DNA of 62,000 nt from Nemertoderma westbladi. Its lineage: Eukaryota > Xenacoelomorpha > Nemertodermatida > Nemertodermatidae. This document shows, in pieces, positions 35,778 to 46,572 of the stretch (positions are counted from its first letter, which is position 1; each line of letters opens with the position of its first letter). The notes below the pieces were generated by a model, which did not search any database, was not told the DNA's origin, and saw only the letters and a list, made by a program, of their open reading frames with translations. The stretch lies in assembly GCA_032718475.1 (NCBI GenBank), contig JAUCBJ010006470.1:1-62000 (forward strand), read 5' to 3'. The translations under genes were made by a program, and so were the position numbers.

Positions 35778-35998
35778 GGGGGGGGGGGGGGGGGGGGGAG
35801 GGACTGGACGCAATAAAAATTCATCCCTCTCCAGGGGAAATTGGACGCAAATAACAGATGATTACTCTTAAAAATAAAACTGTAAGCTGTTCTATTGTGT
35901 TTAGTTTATTGTTTGGGTTAAAATAACGTGCCACTGTAACCTGCTCCTTTCCCTAACCCCACCCCCCCCCCCCCACACCCCCCCCCCCTGTCTCTATT
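35778..35998 (+). mobile_element. G-tract-ended MITE, copy 1
   Basis: Starts with a ~22-bp G run followed by GGGACTGGACGCAA, ends in C runs followed by CTGTCTC. The interior GTTAAAATAACRTGCCACTGTA is shared with the inverted copy at 38281-38465, whose far end reads TTGCGTCCAGTTCCCC. Inverted G/C-tract ends of this kind suggest a short non-autonomous DNA element; the tracts may form G-quadruplexes and may also be mis-sized in assembly. Confidence 0.55.
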
Positions 35999-36664
35999 AT
36001 TGGTTAATAGCGTTTAGAACTGCTCTATTATTTATAATTATAATTGCTACTTTACTATTTACCAATAATGAATTTTACATAATATCATTTATTGTTGATA
36101 TAATAGCGTTTATTTCACCCCTATTATATTTTATCGCTATTACAGTATATATTACTCAAGAATTTATAACTGGTTTAGGAATAATTAAGTACCAATTTTA
36201 TTATAATAATAATATTGTTGATACAATAGTAATTCTTTATGAATAATTTACTACACTAGAAATTATCACTTAATATAATATTGTTTATTGCTACTGTAAT
36301 ATAATTTTATAGGATGTATTTATGATTTATATAATGCTACAATAATAGTTTAGCACCTAGAATATCATTTTATTATGATATTGACTTTTATTGATTGATT
36401 ATCAATAAAATGATTATTGATTATTGACAATTTAAATTATTATTACCCCATTCGCGTGCAGACTGCTATGTAGTGCTATTATAATATTTTTATTTACCAA
36501 TTAAATTATTAAAATAAATTAACCCGTATACAGTATGTATTAAATTTAGTTTGGAAATATCATATGAATCTTTAATAAACTCATAGTGTAATTAGTTTTA
36601 TTGTTGATATAATAACGTTAATTATTACTAATTTATCGATGTTATTTTATAATTTATTTGACTT
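35999..36664. other. Very AT-rich DNA, no gene
   Basis: Only low-complexity TTATT/AATAAT-rich sequence; no ORF or repeat with identifiable partners was seen. Confidence 0.6.
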
Positions 36665-37919
36665 GGGGGACTAATGAGACGCCTCCAATGTTATATAGTG
36701 TCTGATTGGAGATGTGTGCATCAATGTAGTGTCTGATAGTGTCTGATTGGAGTTGTGTACAATGAACCCGGCGTAGCATTCTTGTGAATGTGCCATCCAG
36801 AGATTTGGTGTCCTCAGCAGTTAGAGCCCAGCATGGACTCCCATACTGGTAACTACTGCTGCCCTAAATAATCGGACCTTAAGTTTCCGATGAATTCCAA
36901 GTGATTTCCAAATACTGGCAAGCACATTAAAGGTGCCCATGCCTTTCCCTTACGTATTCGAAGGTCCTCACCACACCTGACTTCCGGATCCATGATCCCA
37001 GGTAACAGAAGTCGTCCACATGCTCAAGCATCCCATCCATTGATGTTATGCTCATCCGGTCAGAGACTTCCTGAGTACTTTCAAAGTTAAATTCCAAAAT
37101 ATTGGACATTTTGGAGTTAATAAAACGACTAGAAGCAGCCTGTTCTAATGAGCCGAGGAGCCGTTGGGCTTCCTCTAGTGATTCTGAGAGTATTCCTAAG
37201 TCATCGACCATGTCTAGATCAGTTAGGTACTTGGCAGGATTTCATCGACTTCTGGAGCCAGTAGGTGGAGTTACCATCACCCCATCATCATTATGATGAT
37301 CTAAGGACATGCGTAGAACATAGTCAACCACAATAATGAACAAGAATGGTGCAAGTGTGTCTCCTTGGAGGACGCCCCATAACACTTCAAATGGTTCTGT
37401 GTCACCGTCAACAGTAGACACAAATGTTGTCGAACCATCGTATACTGATCTGATTGCTTCAATAATCTCATCAGGAATTCCATATAATGAAAGTATGCTG
37501 AACATACGTGAGCGAGAGACTGAATGAAAGGCCTTGAAGAAGTCAACAAAGATAACAGCCAGATGCCTGTCTTTATTTTTTGATAACTCTTCAATTATCC
37601 TTCTAAGTGCCAAAATGGGCTCCATGGTCCCACGACCTTTACGGAACTCATTCTGATTTCCACGGAGCAGTCTCTCAATGGGATCCCTGATGCGATTTAA
37701 TATAATTCTATTGTATAGATTTGCAGCAATCGAGATCAATGAAATTCCCCGAAAAGAACCATAGAGTGTTAGGTTGCCCTTCTTGGGAACTGGCACCAAC
37801 TTATTTGTTTTCATTTCTTGTGGGACTCTTGTTGTACGGTACATGTCTACTATGATGGGATATATGAGCTTTAAACACTCAGGTATTTTAAAGACCTCAG
37901 GGGGAACACCATCTAACAT
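36665..37919 (-). mobile_element. Non-LTR retrotransposon, copy C (truncated at both ends)
   Basis: Homologous to copy A. The open part 37919-37242 covers the RT fingers and palm (FVDFFKAFHSVSR: the motif A context DSVSR is changed to HSVSR; GVLQGDT kept). The following 37211-36927 covers the region after FADD, which here reads MVDDLGIL, so the catalytic FADD is damaged. Frameshifts near 37235 and 36900 and loss of both ends mark it as dead. Confidence 0.85.
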
Positions 37920-38280
37920 GAGAGCTAAGAGTAGGCCTTAACGTTAATCACTGCATAACAACGTTGATTCTTGGTAATATTTTATGTTATAATTTAAATT
38001 TATAAATAATAAATTAATATTATGTTCTTTATTTGTTATAATAAATTTATATTTTTATATCCTCGCTGAAGTCGTAATTTATAGCGGATATATCAGGCAA
38101 ATAATTCGTAGTTTTTGTATTGCTTAATTAATGGATTACTAATGAACTTTATATTTACATTATTTACATACAACTTTTATACCCACCACCAACACTGTCA
38201 ATAAATTCTAAAAAGGCAAAAGGGGCGGTATATTTTAAATATTGTGTTTTAATTTAATTGTTATGTGTTATAATTCGAGA
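37920..38280. other. AT-rich spacer
   Basis: No gene or recognisable repeat apart from low-complexity ATT-rich sequence. Confidence 0.6.
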
Positions 38281-38465
38281 CAGGGGGGAGGGGGGGGGGG
38301 GGGGAACTGGACGCAAAACCCCTCCTTGGCGAATTAATATCCCGTATCAATGTTAATTTCTAAATTTAAGGATAGGAGCAGGATACAGTGGCATGTTATT
38401 TTAACCAAAACAATAAACTAATCACAATAGAACAGGTTACAGTTTTAGTGCAGTCAAAATAGGCG
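38281..38465 (-). mobile_element. G-tract-ended MITE, copy 2 (inverted)
   Basis: On the minus strand it repeats the interior of copy 1 (TAAAATAACATGCCACTGTATCC) and ends TTGCGTCCAGTTCCCC followed by a C run (a G run on the plus strand at 38285-38309). Confidence 0.55.
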
Positions 38466-38479
38466 AAAAAAAGGCTCGG

Positions 38480-40160
38480 ACAAATTGCAACAGAATTTAA
38501 TTTACTATTTTCTAGGCCCAAATTTTATGCTTATCAACATATCAAAAATCGGCCCAAATCGGGTTGTTGGAACTTGGATAAAAATACAATTTCACCATGG
38601 CAACAGAAAGTCATACATAAATCACCCCTTTCCTATAATCTTACGGAATTCTAACCTTGAACTACCCCACCCAAGTCACTATTAGGAAACTCTGTAATTA
38701 TATTGTCCTTTAAGCATAAATGTTTTTTTCTAGATTTGGCATTGAAGTGGAAAAGCCAGTTGTCATGTAACCTAGGTAATAAGAAAATAATATCACCTAT
38801 AATGTTTCTTCAGTTCAATTATGGTTACTATCATTTTAAGGGGGGTATCACCCCCAATCTATTTTTTTTATTTTTATAGCTACTGTTCTGAAACTTCAAC
38901 ACAATTATCTGTGATCTTTAACTAAGAAAACTGAGTATGGATACCTTCACAAAACATTTTGTACGAAAAATATGGGACTTTTTGTGCAAGTCGGATTTTT
39001 TCACAATTTGGAAAGATTTTGCGGATTTTTATGAAAAATATATCATGTAGAAGGATCTGTAGTACCAACCGGGTTGAAGTTCTCGGTCCAAGAGTTTGGC
39101 CCAATGAACCTAGATATGTAGGCTATGTTCTGTGAAAATTTCAACACAAAATTATTGTTTTTGAAAAATTTATGGGGGTTTTAGTATGTTCGGGGTATAT
39201 TTCGGGCGTCATATATTTTGGGATGAGATAGACAAAGAGAAGCAGTTACATAATGGATCATAGAACATTGAAATTGACATATTTTACATAACCAATACTC
39301 ACGATTGTAGCCCTATAGAAGCTGAACAGTTTGGTATATGTTTCATAAAAATTGAGTGAAAAATAAAAAATTAGTAGGGAATTTAGTGATAAAAAATGTA
39401 AAAATTGACAAACTGAGAAAAAGGTTGTTTTATACGGAGAGTCATGAAATATAATCAATAAATTATGTTGTTGAAAAGTTATGTTTTGTGGTGGAAAATT
39501 ATTCAATGGTAAAAAACGATGTCACCACATGAAATCCCTTCTATGAAACCACAAAAGTATAAGAAAAAATTTTTTTAACAATTTTCAGAAAATTTGAAAA
39601 TTTTGCAGTCGCTTGGGGTGATACTCCCCTTAAAAAGAAACGCATTTAGGATCAAGAACCTCACATGTTGCTATGTTCACTGTTCAGACCCTAATTTGCC
39701 AGCCAATCATGTAATTTCCTGTTGCCATGGCAACCAAAATTCTTATTTAATATGTGAAAATTCCATCGGAAACATTTTATATCTATTTCAGATGCACATC
39801 AATATGTTACATAGTTAACATTCATGATCACAAGCGAAGTCATTATTATGTTGTTACCATAGCAACGGGCATTTTTTAGTATTTATGTAATTTTAGTAAC
39901 GTATTTGGTATTTTATTGACATTGGAAGTTAATCATATTAAAGATTATTGTAAACAATTGTGTAGAGTCTGCTACAGTTATTTTATTTAACAAAGTCTTG
40001 AATTTTGACCATAGCAACGGAAGTTTTGATCTTAATCCGGGGTCTTTCAGTACCAACATCGCATTTTTAACGTGATACATGTTTTTTAATGAGCTTTGAC
40101 GTTTAAATAACAGCAGTAAGTTCTCCTTGGCAAAGTTGAATTTTCAATAGCAACAGAGAT
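38480..40160 (+). repeat. Left inverted repeat of an old DNA element, rich in RFX X-box palindromes
   Basis: Once the MITE at 38840-39629 is removed, this sequence is the reverse complement of about 59493-60275 (clearly 38680-40160, more weakly out to about 38580). It includes GTTGCCATGGCAAC (39721-39734, a perfect palindrome), GTTACCATAGCAAC (39853-39866), TTGACCATAGCAAC (40005-40018) and TTCACCATGGCAAC (38591-38604), all matching the RFX X-box form GTNRCC-AT-RGYAAC or its half. No ORF. It lies outside the CXC/GCDTTS coding fragments. Confidence 0.65.
38836..39633. mobile_element. piggyBac-like MITE with TTAA target duplication
   Basis: The 790-bp insert (38840-39629) has 17-bp inverted ends, GGGGGTATCACCCCCAA on the left and TTGGGGTGATACTCCCC on the right, flanked by TTAA (38836-38839 and 39630-39633). 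The homologous inverted repeat near 60107-60110 has a single TTAA at the matching place and no insert, so it is a natural empty site. TTAA duplication is diagnostic of the piggyBac superfamily; there is no transposase, so it must have been mobilised in trans. Confidence 0.8.
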
Positions 40161-40350
40161 TTATCAAGACCATTGTCGATGTAGCACATATTGCTGCAGA
40201 TGCCTCTACATTCTTGGCATGCAGTCGAACAGTGTTTTTGCGGCAAGAACATCGCAGAGAAGTGCACCGAGTCTTGCATTTGCATCTTATCGCATTTAAA
40301 AGATATTGTCGTGCCGGCAATATATCTGCCATTATAGGCATAATAATCAA
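40140..40350 (-). pseudogene. CXC-type cysteine cluster fragment
   Basis: The frame from 40350 contains LPARQYLLNAIRCKCKTRC and then RCSCRKN; after a 5-base T run (40235-40239 on the plus strand) the pattern resumes one frame over as CSTACQECRG...CSNMC. Together this is the CKCKxxC...CxCRKxxxxC...CxxCxGxxC pattern seen at the C-terminus of a repetitive invertebrate protein family that also carries a GCDTTS segment. The frame change shows decay. Probably zinc- and DNA-binding by analogy with tesmin/TSO1 CXC domains. Confidence 0.6.
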
Positions 40351-40756
40351 GAGTTAATTGTAATTTATTTATTAATCAAGCACGTTAAGTGACAGTGACA
40401 AAGTATGTAAATAACTAAAAAGCTACAAGACCTAGACGTTGCATGCAATCAGTGATCAGCTGACGGCAGCCAGCTGATCGGTAGGTTTCGCCCCGCAACT
40501 GAAGGCATTCTCAGGAGGCCGAACCAGGAAATGTAGAGAGAGAGTTTCCCAAAGGGGGACGGAACAGGTAATGAAATGAAGATATGTCTGTACTGTAACT
40601 AATCAATGGGAAGCAGCACCGTAAACTTGCGCCAGTCACGTGGTTTTGCTTGTTGATAACCGACTTGCGTGTTTGGATGTAATACATTTCAAGCTTTTGC
40701 AAGACATTGTTTTCGACAAATAAATCTCATTCCATTGGTGTAAGCTTGTTACCTCT

Positions 40757-41131
40757 CTAGTTCTGCACCTGGTGATACACTCGGAGGCTGTGGAACTTGG
40801 ATGAAGATGCTATTGGGGGTAGGCAACATGGCTGGACTACAGCAGATTTTGATGAGGTCTTGTCCACAAATTTACGAAGTCTGACATTATTAATAGTCCC
40901 ACGAGCATGGCCTTTATAAATTTGAACCAGGGCTTTCTCTCCCGCCTTTATAACTTCCTCTTTAGTGCACCCAGAATTTAGAAATATTTTGGCCTGTAAT
41001 ACGAAGACATTATCGCTTTTAATTAAACACAGTGCATCAAACACAGTTATCCCAATTCCATATAGTCCGGAAGTTGTATAACAACCTAATAGAGCATATG
41101 AAAAATATATTTTCACAAACGATAGAGCCAA
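40757..41131 (-). pseudogene. 'GCDTTS' segment of the same protein family
   Basis: YALLGCYTTSGLYGIGITVFDAL matches the '(H)A(F/L)xGCDTTSALFGIGK' block of a family found repeatedly in invertebrate genomes, with the Asp changed to Tyr and the Lys to Thr. The frame continues with KFVDKTSSKSAVVQPCCLPP and ends RVYHQVQN, as in full-length members, shortly before the CXC cluster; a CCAG|GTGCAG donor-like site overlaps the end. An adjacent fragment of the N-terminal half is at 59014-59186, beyond the Polinton. Confidence 0.6.
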
Positions 41132-41139
41132 GTAAATAC

Positions 41140-41918
41140 CGAGTTAGAACAATGTCGCAGCGATGACTTTGTTTTTGAGATGTCTTTTTATGTTCAGGCT
41201 TGAATTATTAAACCTTATATCCTACATTATTACAATGGTATTTTTTTTTTTTAATTGTTTGAATCATATAATTCGCTTTATATTAATTGTAATTAATGTA
41301 TCATGGTAATCATTAAAATAACATAAATGATACTATGTAACACTAGTAGTTTACAGAACATATTACAATACATTGTAAATAATGTATCATATGACCATTT
41401 CAGATAGGGGGGGGGGGGGGGGACATTTAATATTAAGTAATACGAAGTAATAAAGTTTCGAACAAATATTAGAACCCTATAAGTCGCCAAATATAAGTTC
41501 CAAATATATAATATGCTATAAAACAACTGGCTGTTAAAAAGATAACGGCTTTAATATTAAACTATGGAATAATAATATCAACTAAAAGGCGTATTAAATT
41601 ATTTATCGTCCTATAATTTAATATATTTATTATAATAATACTTTACACTACCGTTATCCTAAATTATAACGCTATAACCGGACAAATTAGTCTGAAGAAT
41701 CTTCCTTCAAATAAATAGGTATTAAAAATTTGTACCAAATTATTAAAATATAACCTAAAGCATTAGGAATTATCCATAAAAATTAAAATAAAAACTGTAG
41801 ATACAGAAATCAATTACTGTAGATCGCAGATCGTCTAATAATTATTGTTTGGTAAAACGAGGAAATAATAATAATTAACAAACAGTATTTTCTGGATACG
41901 ATTGGAACCACAAAGACA
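41140..41918. other. AT-rich spacer with G-tract
   Basis: A G run lies at about 41407-41422. Otherwise low-complexity AT-rich sequence without a supported gene. Confidence 0.5.
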
Positions 41919-42138
41919 TTAGCCTAACAGTTGAGTGAACATGTAGGCGACGATTCCTAACATCGTCGGCGATCCAATCACGCCAGAAAACCTATTTTCG
42001 CTCGACGGAAGTAGAGCAATCACTCTCGCTGGACCACTAATTTTTTTATGCAATGCCATTACAAAAGACCCTGTCGCTGGAACTTGCGTAATTTCTAGAA
42101 CGAGGATATCAGCTGTTGCTAAGATCACGTGGCTCAGG
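41919..42138 (-). pseudogene. 3' part of a small ORF split by the Polinton
   Basis: Read across the target duplication and ignoring the 16 kb insert, this joins in frame with 58204-58253, where an ATG at 58253 starts MVGIDTASIDYG. The uninterrupted ORF would be about 88 codons with a hydrophobic middle (SHVILATADILVLEI, just inside this part) and a hydrophobic C-terminus. Function unknown. The GTAAGT at 58238-58243 could alternatively be a splice donor, in which case the insertion is intronic. No family recognised. Confidence 0.4.
42133..42138. other. Polinton target-site duplication, left
   Basis: CTCAGG directly abuts the element; the identical hexamer follows the right end at 58198-58203. 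A 6-bp duplication is the Polinton/Maverick standard. Confidence 0.9.
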
Positions 42139-43069
42139 AGTAGTAGGGTCTTGGGCGGCTCGGCGACAGTTAGACCCAACTCATGACTCATCGCTTAGGA
42201 ATGTGACGCCTTGGGTGTCATTGGCGCCAGACTGTCTGGGTGACACCTCCCAATTAGGCTAATTAGACCCTAATTGACAGGTGTCATCAATTAATTAGTA
42301 CAATTAAACCCTAATAGGGGTCTAATTAGCCTAATTGGGAGGTGTCACCCAGACAGTCTGGCGCCAATGACACCCAAGGCGTCACATTCCTAAGCGATGA
42401 GTCATGAGTTGGGTCTAACTGTCGCCGAGAGGCCCAAGAGGGTGTCATAAGTGACACCGCGGCTCTTTTATTCATTAATACCTATTTATTTATACCTAAT
42501 TTTAATTAATTATTTGCATTTTATTTTATTTGTATTTAATTCTAAATTAATTATTCATTTGTACTTTATTTTAAATTAATTAATTGTATTACTTTTACTT
42601 TATACATTGATTTCTATTTTTAGATTAAGTAGTTTTTATATTACCAATGAGATCACTATGACATCATGTCTATATTTAGCTATATAATTACCTATTGCAT
42701 CCCCCGTTCACCACATTCCCGGCAACTATCAACTACGTTCATCGGCGGGGGACCCCTCCTCTGCCATCATTATTCATTAACTAGATACGACAGGCAGTGA
42801 ATCTACACGTATACCCCCAAGGCAAATATAAATGAGCACTCCCGTCTGTTAGCAGCCCCATCGATGACTCACTAATAATCCCATCGCGGCCTTGACTACA
42901 GCAAATCCGTATATCGCCCAAGGCTAATGCTCAAGCGGCCCTCCTTTGTTCTCGGCATAGCCGGCATCGCTTTATCCCTTTCCTATATCCAGGCAGCCGG
43001 TATCATAACAATGAAGCGCCTCTAAACACGCAATCCTCTCTACTAATCCCTTTCCTTTGCACCAGACCT
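42139..43069 (+). repeat. Polinton left terminal inverted repeat (931 bp)
   Basis: Inverse of 57267-58197 with the same length, ending at ACCAGACCT. The outer ~330 bp is almost identical between ends; the inner part differs by roughly 5% (for example around 42825-43045). The outer 300 bp contains its own inverted repeat: 42147-42270 pairs with 42318-42441 around a 47-nt loop. Confidence 0.93.
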
Positions 43070-43480
43070 ATTTACTAAAACGTTCTCTCAGAGAAGGCAT
43101 CTTTCTCCTGAAAAAGGGTTAAACCAAGCGTTACTCGCGGAGACCAGCAACCCTATTAATATAAACAGTCTCTATTTAATAAAAACTGTTCTGACTATAT
43201 CTTTTGTTATTGTTGATGTTCTTATATTATTTATTATTAATGTTGATGGTAAATTATTTATCCGTTGTTGTTATATTATTTAATATTGATGTTGTTGGTA
43301 AATTATTTATTCTTGTTTCCCCATATTGTTTAAAAAATATAAGATGTTTAACCGGTTATTTTTCATTTTTTTCTCTACGATAATACATTATAACATTTAT
43401 GATATATAACACACTCAATAATGAACATAAAACACTTAACAAGTAACACATAATTTAATATAATTTATAAAAATTAAAGT
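43070..43480. other. Non-coding left subterminal region of the Polinton
   Basis: AT-rich, with a ~70-bp imperfect tandem of TGTTGATGGTAAATTATTTATYC-like units at 43215-43310. No gene. Presumably contains the 3' end of the protease transcript. Confidence 0.5.
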
Positions 43481-43900
43481 TTAGATTTTTTCCTTCAACC
43501 AGCAGGCGAGCAGTCTCTCATTTTTATTTAAATCTTCCCCAAAAAAATTTAATGGAGTAGAAGTTTTTCCTCTTTCGTATAAATAAAATAAACAATAACC
43601 CCCACAACTAGTTCGCAGCGGGTGTTGAACAATCTGCCTCGTTCTAAACCACTTTTTAGTATTACGTAGCAACCAGTCCTCGATTTGCGGGGGTGGATAT
43701 CGCGCGAATGAATCAAAATATTCACCACGGTCACAGTCTACGAAAATTGCAACCCAATGCATCCCGGGTAAATGAGCCGCTTGAGTATTTGATATGAAAC
43801 TCATTTTTTTATTCTGCTTATTGGGTAGGCGATTTATAGGAAAAGACCCCTGATAATGTTCCCCTAAGGGGAAATTGTTTAAATCGTTAGAGTTTAACAT
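43481..43900 (-). CDS. PRO: Adenain-like cysteine protease
   Basis: 139 codons, the usual length for Polinton proteases. Catalytic residues are visible: His in GMHWVAIFVD, the acidic residue in GEYFDSFARY, the Gln in RQIVQHPLRTSCGGYC and the nucleophile Cys in TSCGGYCLFYL. This is the Ulp1/adenain fold (peptidase family C5); in adenoviruses and, by inference, Polintons it matures capsid proteins. Last gene of the minus-strand series, 49 bp after the capsid gene. The ATG at 43900 is followed closely by sequence typical of the family start. Confidence 0.88.
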   Translation of the reverse strand: MLNSNDLNNFPLGEHYQGSFPINRLPNKQNKKMSFISNTQAAHLPGMHWVAIFVDCDRGEYFDSFARYPPPQIEDWLLRNTKKWFRTRQIVQHPLRTSCGGYCLFYLYERGKTSTPLNFFGEDLNKNERLLACWLKEKI

Positions 43901-43948
43901 TTTCTAGAAATTGATTTACACTTGTTTGCTTCACTCTTTCAAATTATT

Positions 43949-45202
43949 CTAGAATATTGATACTGCCCCACTTTCACTAATATTTATCGTTCTATCGTAT
44001 GCTGCCCACATTATAACATTTATTGTAGCTCCTAATGCATGACCAAATGAAATTTCAAGCCTCGCATTCCCAAAACGATGCATTGGTCTTTCATCATCAT
44101 CCAGATGACCACTAGGCGAAAGATTCCAGATAAAGAAAGGATAACGATCTCGAAACTGATTTGGTGTTATCCCATTACTCGTACCACGTGTTATCGATAA
44201 TAAATTATTTTGGAGGGCGCAATATTCATTGATAAACTCTCCACTATTAAAATTAGGCTTATAGGTTATTCCTCCGAGAACTTTGCCATCTAGTGTCAAC
44301 TGTAGGTAATTACAATGGAAATGCTCAAACATTAACGAATTTCTTAATAAGTTACCATTATAGGTGTCATTGCGAACGAGGGCAATAACTACAAAACGGG
44401 GAAGGTTCTTATTGGTAAATAAATTTTCTCTAACAATCGAACGCTGCCCATTAGCAATAGTAAACGAGGTCACCTCATTCTGAATAATAGGATAAACGAA
44501 ATCGCTGATTTTGAGTTGAGTAGCGTGTTGCTCACGTAAATGGGAATCTAGTTTCGCTCGTTTTATTTTCAGTTTAGCATTTGATATTAGTATATGAGGT
44601 CTAACCACATTAGCCGGGCACACTAGATTAAATTCATTAACTGCCCTAGTCAACCTTATTTTTATACTGGTTTTTGGAGGTAAAAATCGTACTTGGTTGA
44701 AAAGATCAATATAAAGTCTACCCTGAACATGATATTGTCTGCTTTGTAAATCTTCCGCTGCTGCAAATTCCACCGGGAGACCCGCCTCATCTTGCTCGCC
44801 GTAACCCGCGGCAGCTAATATTGTTGATTTGGTAACAGTATCATTCAATAATACACTATTCAAAAACGCTTTATATGCATAATTTGAGGTATTACTCTCT
44901 ATTTCACGCTCATTAATCAAAACACTAATATTAGAGAAGAGTGTTGCGAGACTTAGCGGCGTTTGATGTATCGCGGCATTGTTTGGGCGCGCCGTTGTTA
45001 CAACTCGATATACTAATTCTAAAATTGTTTCTTGGGCTACAGTATAATGATCTTCCGACCTCTCAATTGAAAAATCAATTATTGAAGTACCCTCCCCAAG
45101 CGTTGTAATTGGGAAAACGTCATGCTCAAAACATTCTTCTATTGCATCCTGTGAATCGATACTACTGAATAGATTAAGTTCCTCATTAACAAAATCCTCC
45201 AT
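43949..45202 (-). CDS. MCP: Major capsid protein candidate (F54H12.2-like family)
   Basis: 417 codons. The N-terminal IDFSIERSEDHYTVAQETILEL and NVSVLINER-like SNISVLINE, the ALVRNDTYNGNLLRNSLMFEHF segment and the C-terminal LEISFGHALGATINVIMWAAYDRTI match the animal Polinton capsid family often annotated as uncharacterised F54H12.2-like proteins. Such proteins are predicted to be jelly-roll capsid subunits. The frame is intact. It starts 12 bp after the end of the alternative-frame extension of the preceding core-like gene. Function is inferred from family and place. Confidence 0.75.
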   Translation of the reverse strand: MEDFVNEELNLFSSIDSQDAIEECFEHDVFPITTLGEGTSIIDFSIERSEDHYTVAQETILELVYRVVTTARPNNAAIHQTPLSLATLFSNISVLINEREIESNTSNYAYKAFLNSVLLNDTVTKSTILAAAGYGEQDEAGLPVEFAAAEDLQSRQYHVQGRLYIDLFNQVRFLPPKTSIKIRLTRAVNEFNLVCPANVVRPHILISNAKLKIKRAKLDSHLREQHATQLKISDFVYPIIQNEVTSFTIANGQRSIVRENLFTNKNLPRFVVIALVRNDTYNGNLLRNSLMFEHFHCNYLQLTLDGKVLGGITYKPNFNSGEFINEYCALQNNLLSITRGTSNGITPNQFRDRYPFFIWNLSPSGHLDDDERPMHRFGNARLEISFGHALGATINVIMWAAYDRTINISESGAVSIF

Positions 45203-45214
45203 TTTGCCGATTAA

Positions 45215-45746
45215 CTAGCTAAAAATATCGCGACAAATCCGTCGTTTCCTTTTTTTACGTTGTCCGTTTATTGACTGCTTCTGTTCACTATTTAAAACTT
45301 CCTCCATAATTTTGTTTGCTACTTCCCTGGTCGACGGTTTAGAACGCGCTAAAGCCTGATTTATTAATTTCTTCCCCGTTTTTTTTTAATTGGGGAACCC
45401 CCTTTCGTATTGCTTGTTTAAGAATTTTCCTCCCAGCTCTTTTGGCCAATGGAACCCCCCGTCGAAGGGCAATAGGCGCCACGGGTTTAATCACCTTCGG
45501 TACTACTCTGGTCGCGATTCGCAATATATTTCCCAATATTCCCTTTCCTCTCTGGCCGTGTCTAGCGAATACAGTTCTAGAATTTAAATAGCGTGGTCTA
45601 TAGCCACCCCTAAAATAGGGTAAACCACCAACCTTTTCTCTTTTCACTCTCTGATTCATTGTACACCCTGGCCCACTGCTATATAGACCACCTCGAGACG
45701 CGTGAGTCGAGTGAGAGCCCAAACTCAAATTACAACAAGTTTTCAT
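45215..45746 (-). CDS. Small basic core/minor virion-like protein, probable homopolymer frameshift
   Basis: The frame from 45746 encodes a Gly/Arg-rich start (GGYRPRYL, GKGILGNILRIATRVVPKV) followed by a very basic amphipathic stretch, the profile of Polinton and adenovirus core/pX-like proteins. In this frame it stops at 45339. At a run of nine T residues (45379-45387; A's on the coding strand) one reading frame over is open for about 55 further codons to a TAG at 45215-45217, ending in a KKRKRR cluster and DIF, a typical ending for this protein in Polintons. I infer a one-base slip, a sequencing error in the run, or frameshifting. Related proteins are thought to bind DNA or line the capsid. 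Confidence 0.6.
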
Positions 45747-45777
45747 TTTTGCGAATATGTTTCAAATAAATTTCCGA

Positions 45778-46572
45778 TTATTGATTTTTTAAGATTAAAG
45801 TTACAATCACCGTGCCGCTATTAAATTTTATATTTTCATTTTGATCGTCTTTCAATTCTATGTTTATTAACTCGATATTATGAAGAGCAATAGGTTTATA
45901 ATTAATTTTTGTAAATTCCTTATGAATTAATTGTCCACAGCTTCCCTCGTATGCAACACTTCTCAAAAGCGGTTTAAGTTGATTACCTACTATGCTATTG
46001 GCACATATATTGGAATAAACATTTATATTGCTCATGACAAAGTGGACCGGGTTACGAATAATTAGAGGCTCCATTAACTCTGTCACATCAACGCGAGTTA
46101 TCTGTAGATAGTCTCTAGTTTTTATTATACGTAACATATTTTTATTAATGTAGTATTCACTCTCTAAACCTTTTAAACCTAGCAACTCGATAAGTTTATT
46201 TCCATGGAACCTAATTTTTTAAGTATTCTTGAGCATCTGAATAGTAATATTATTATGTATTTCGCTATATTCTAGCGATAAAAAATCTCCGATTCGTGTT
46301 GTATGCTTTAGTTGATTAATCATAACCTCAATGTCGCTATAGCAACCACCCGGAAGCATAAATTCACGCTTAGTTCGACTACTATTCCACAGCGTAATTT
46401 TTACATTTTCCAGATTATGAACTGAAGCAGAGTATATTAATTCGGATAATCCAATAAACCATTCTCCTTTTAACCGCAAGGGGGCAGCGAGCTCTACGTT
46501 GAAATTGGATGCAGTATTTAATGGGAAACGACCCGGAGAACTGTTTGAAGGTAAATATAATATTTTATACAT
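45778..46572 (-). pseudogene. Minor capsid (penton-like) paralogue 2 with one in-frame TAA
   Basis: MYKILYLPSNSSPGRFPLNTASNF and the later FVMSNINVYSNICANSIVGNQLKPLLRSV both align by eye to the intact neighbour at 46565-47407, so this is a tandem duplicate. One ochre codon at 46219-46221 divides it into 117- and ~147-codon parts in the same frame; nothing else is broken. Its start overlaps the end of paralogue 1 by eight bases, typical of compact viral gene order. Either a pseudogene or expressed by read-through. Confidence 0.7.

Noticed and set aside
39258-39506. 82-codon ORF inside the piggyBac-like MITE
   Set aside because: Low-complexity AT-rich translation without transposase motifs; the element is too short to be autonomous.
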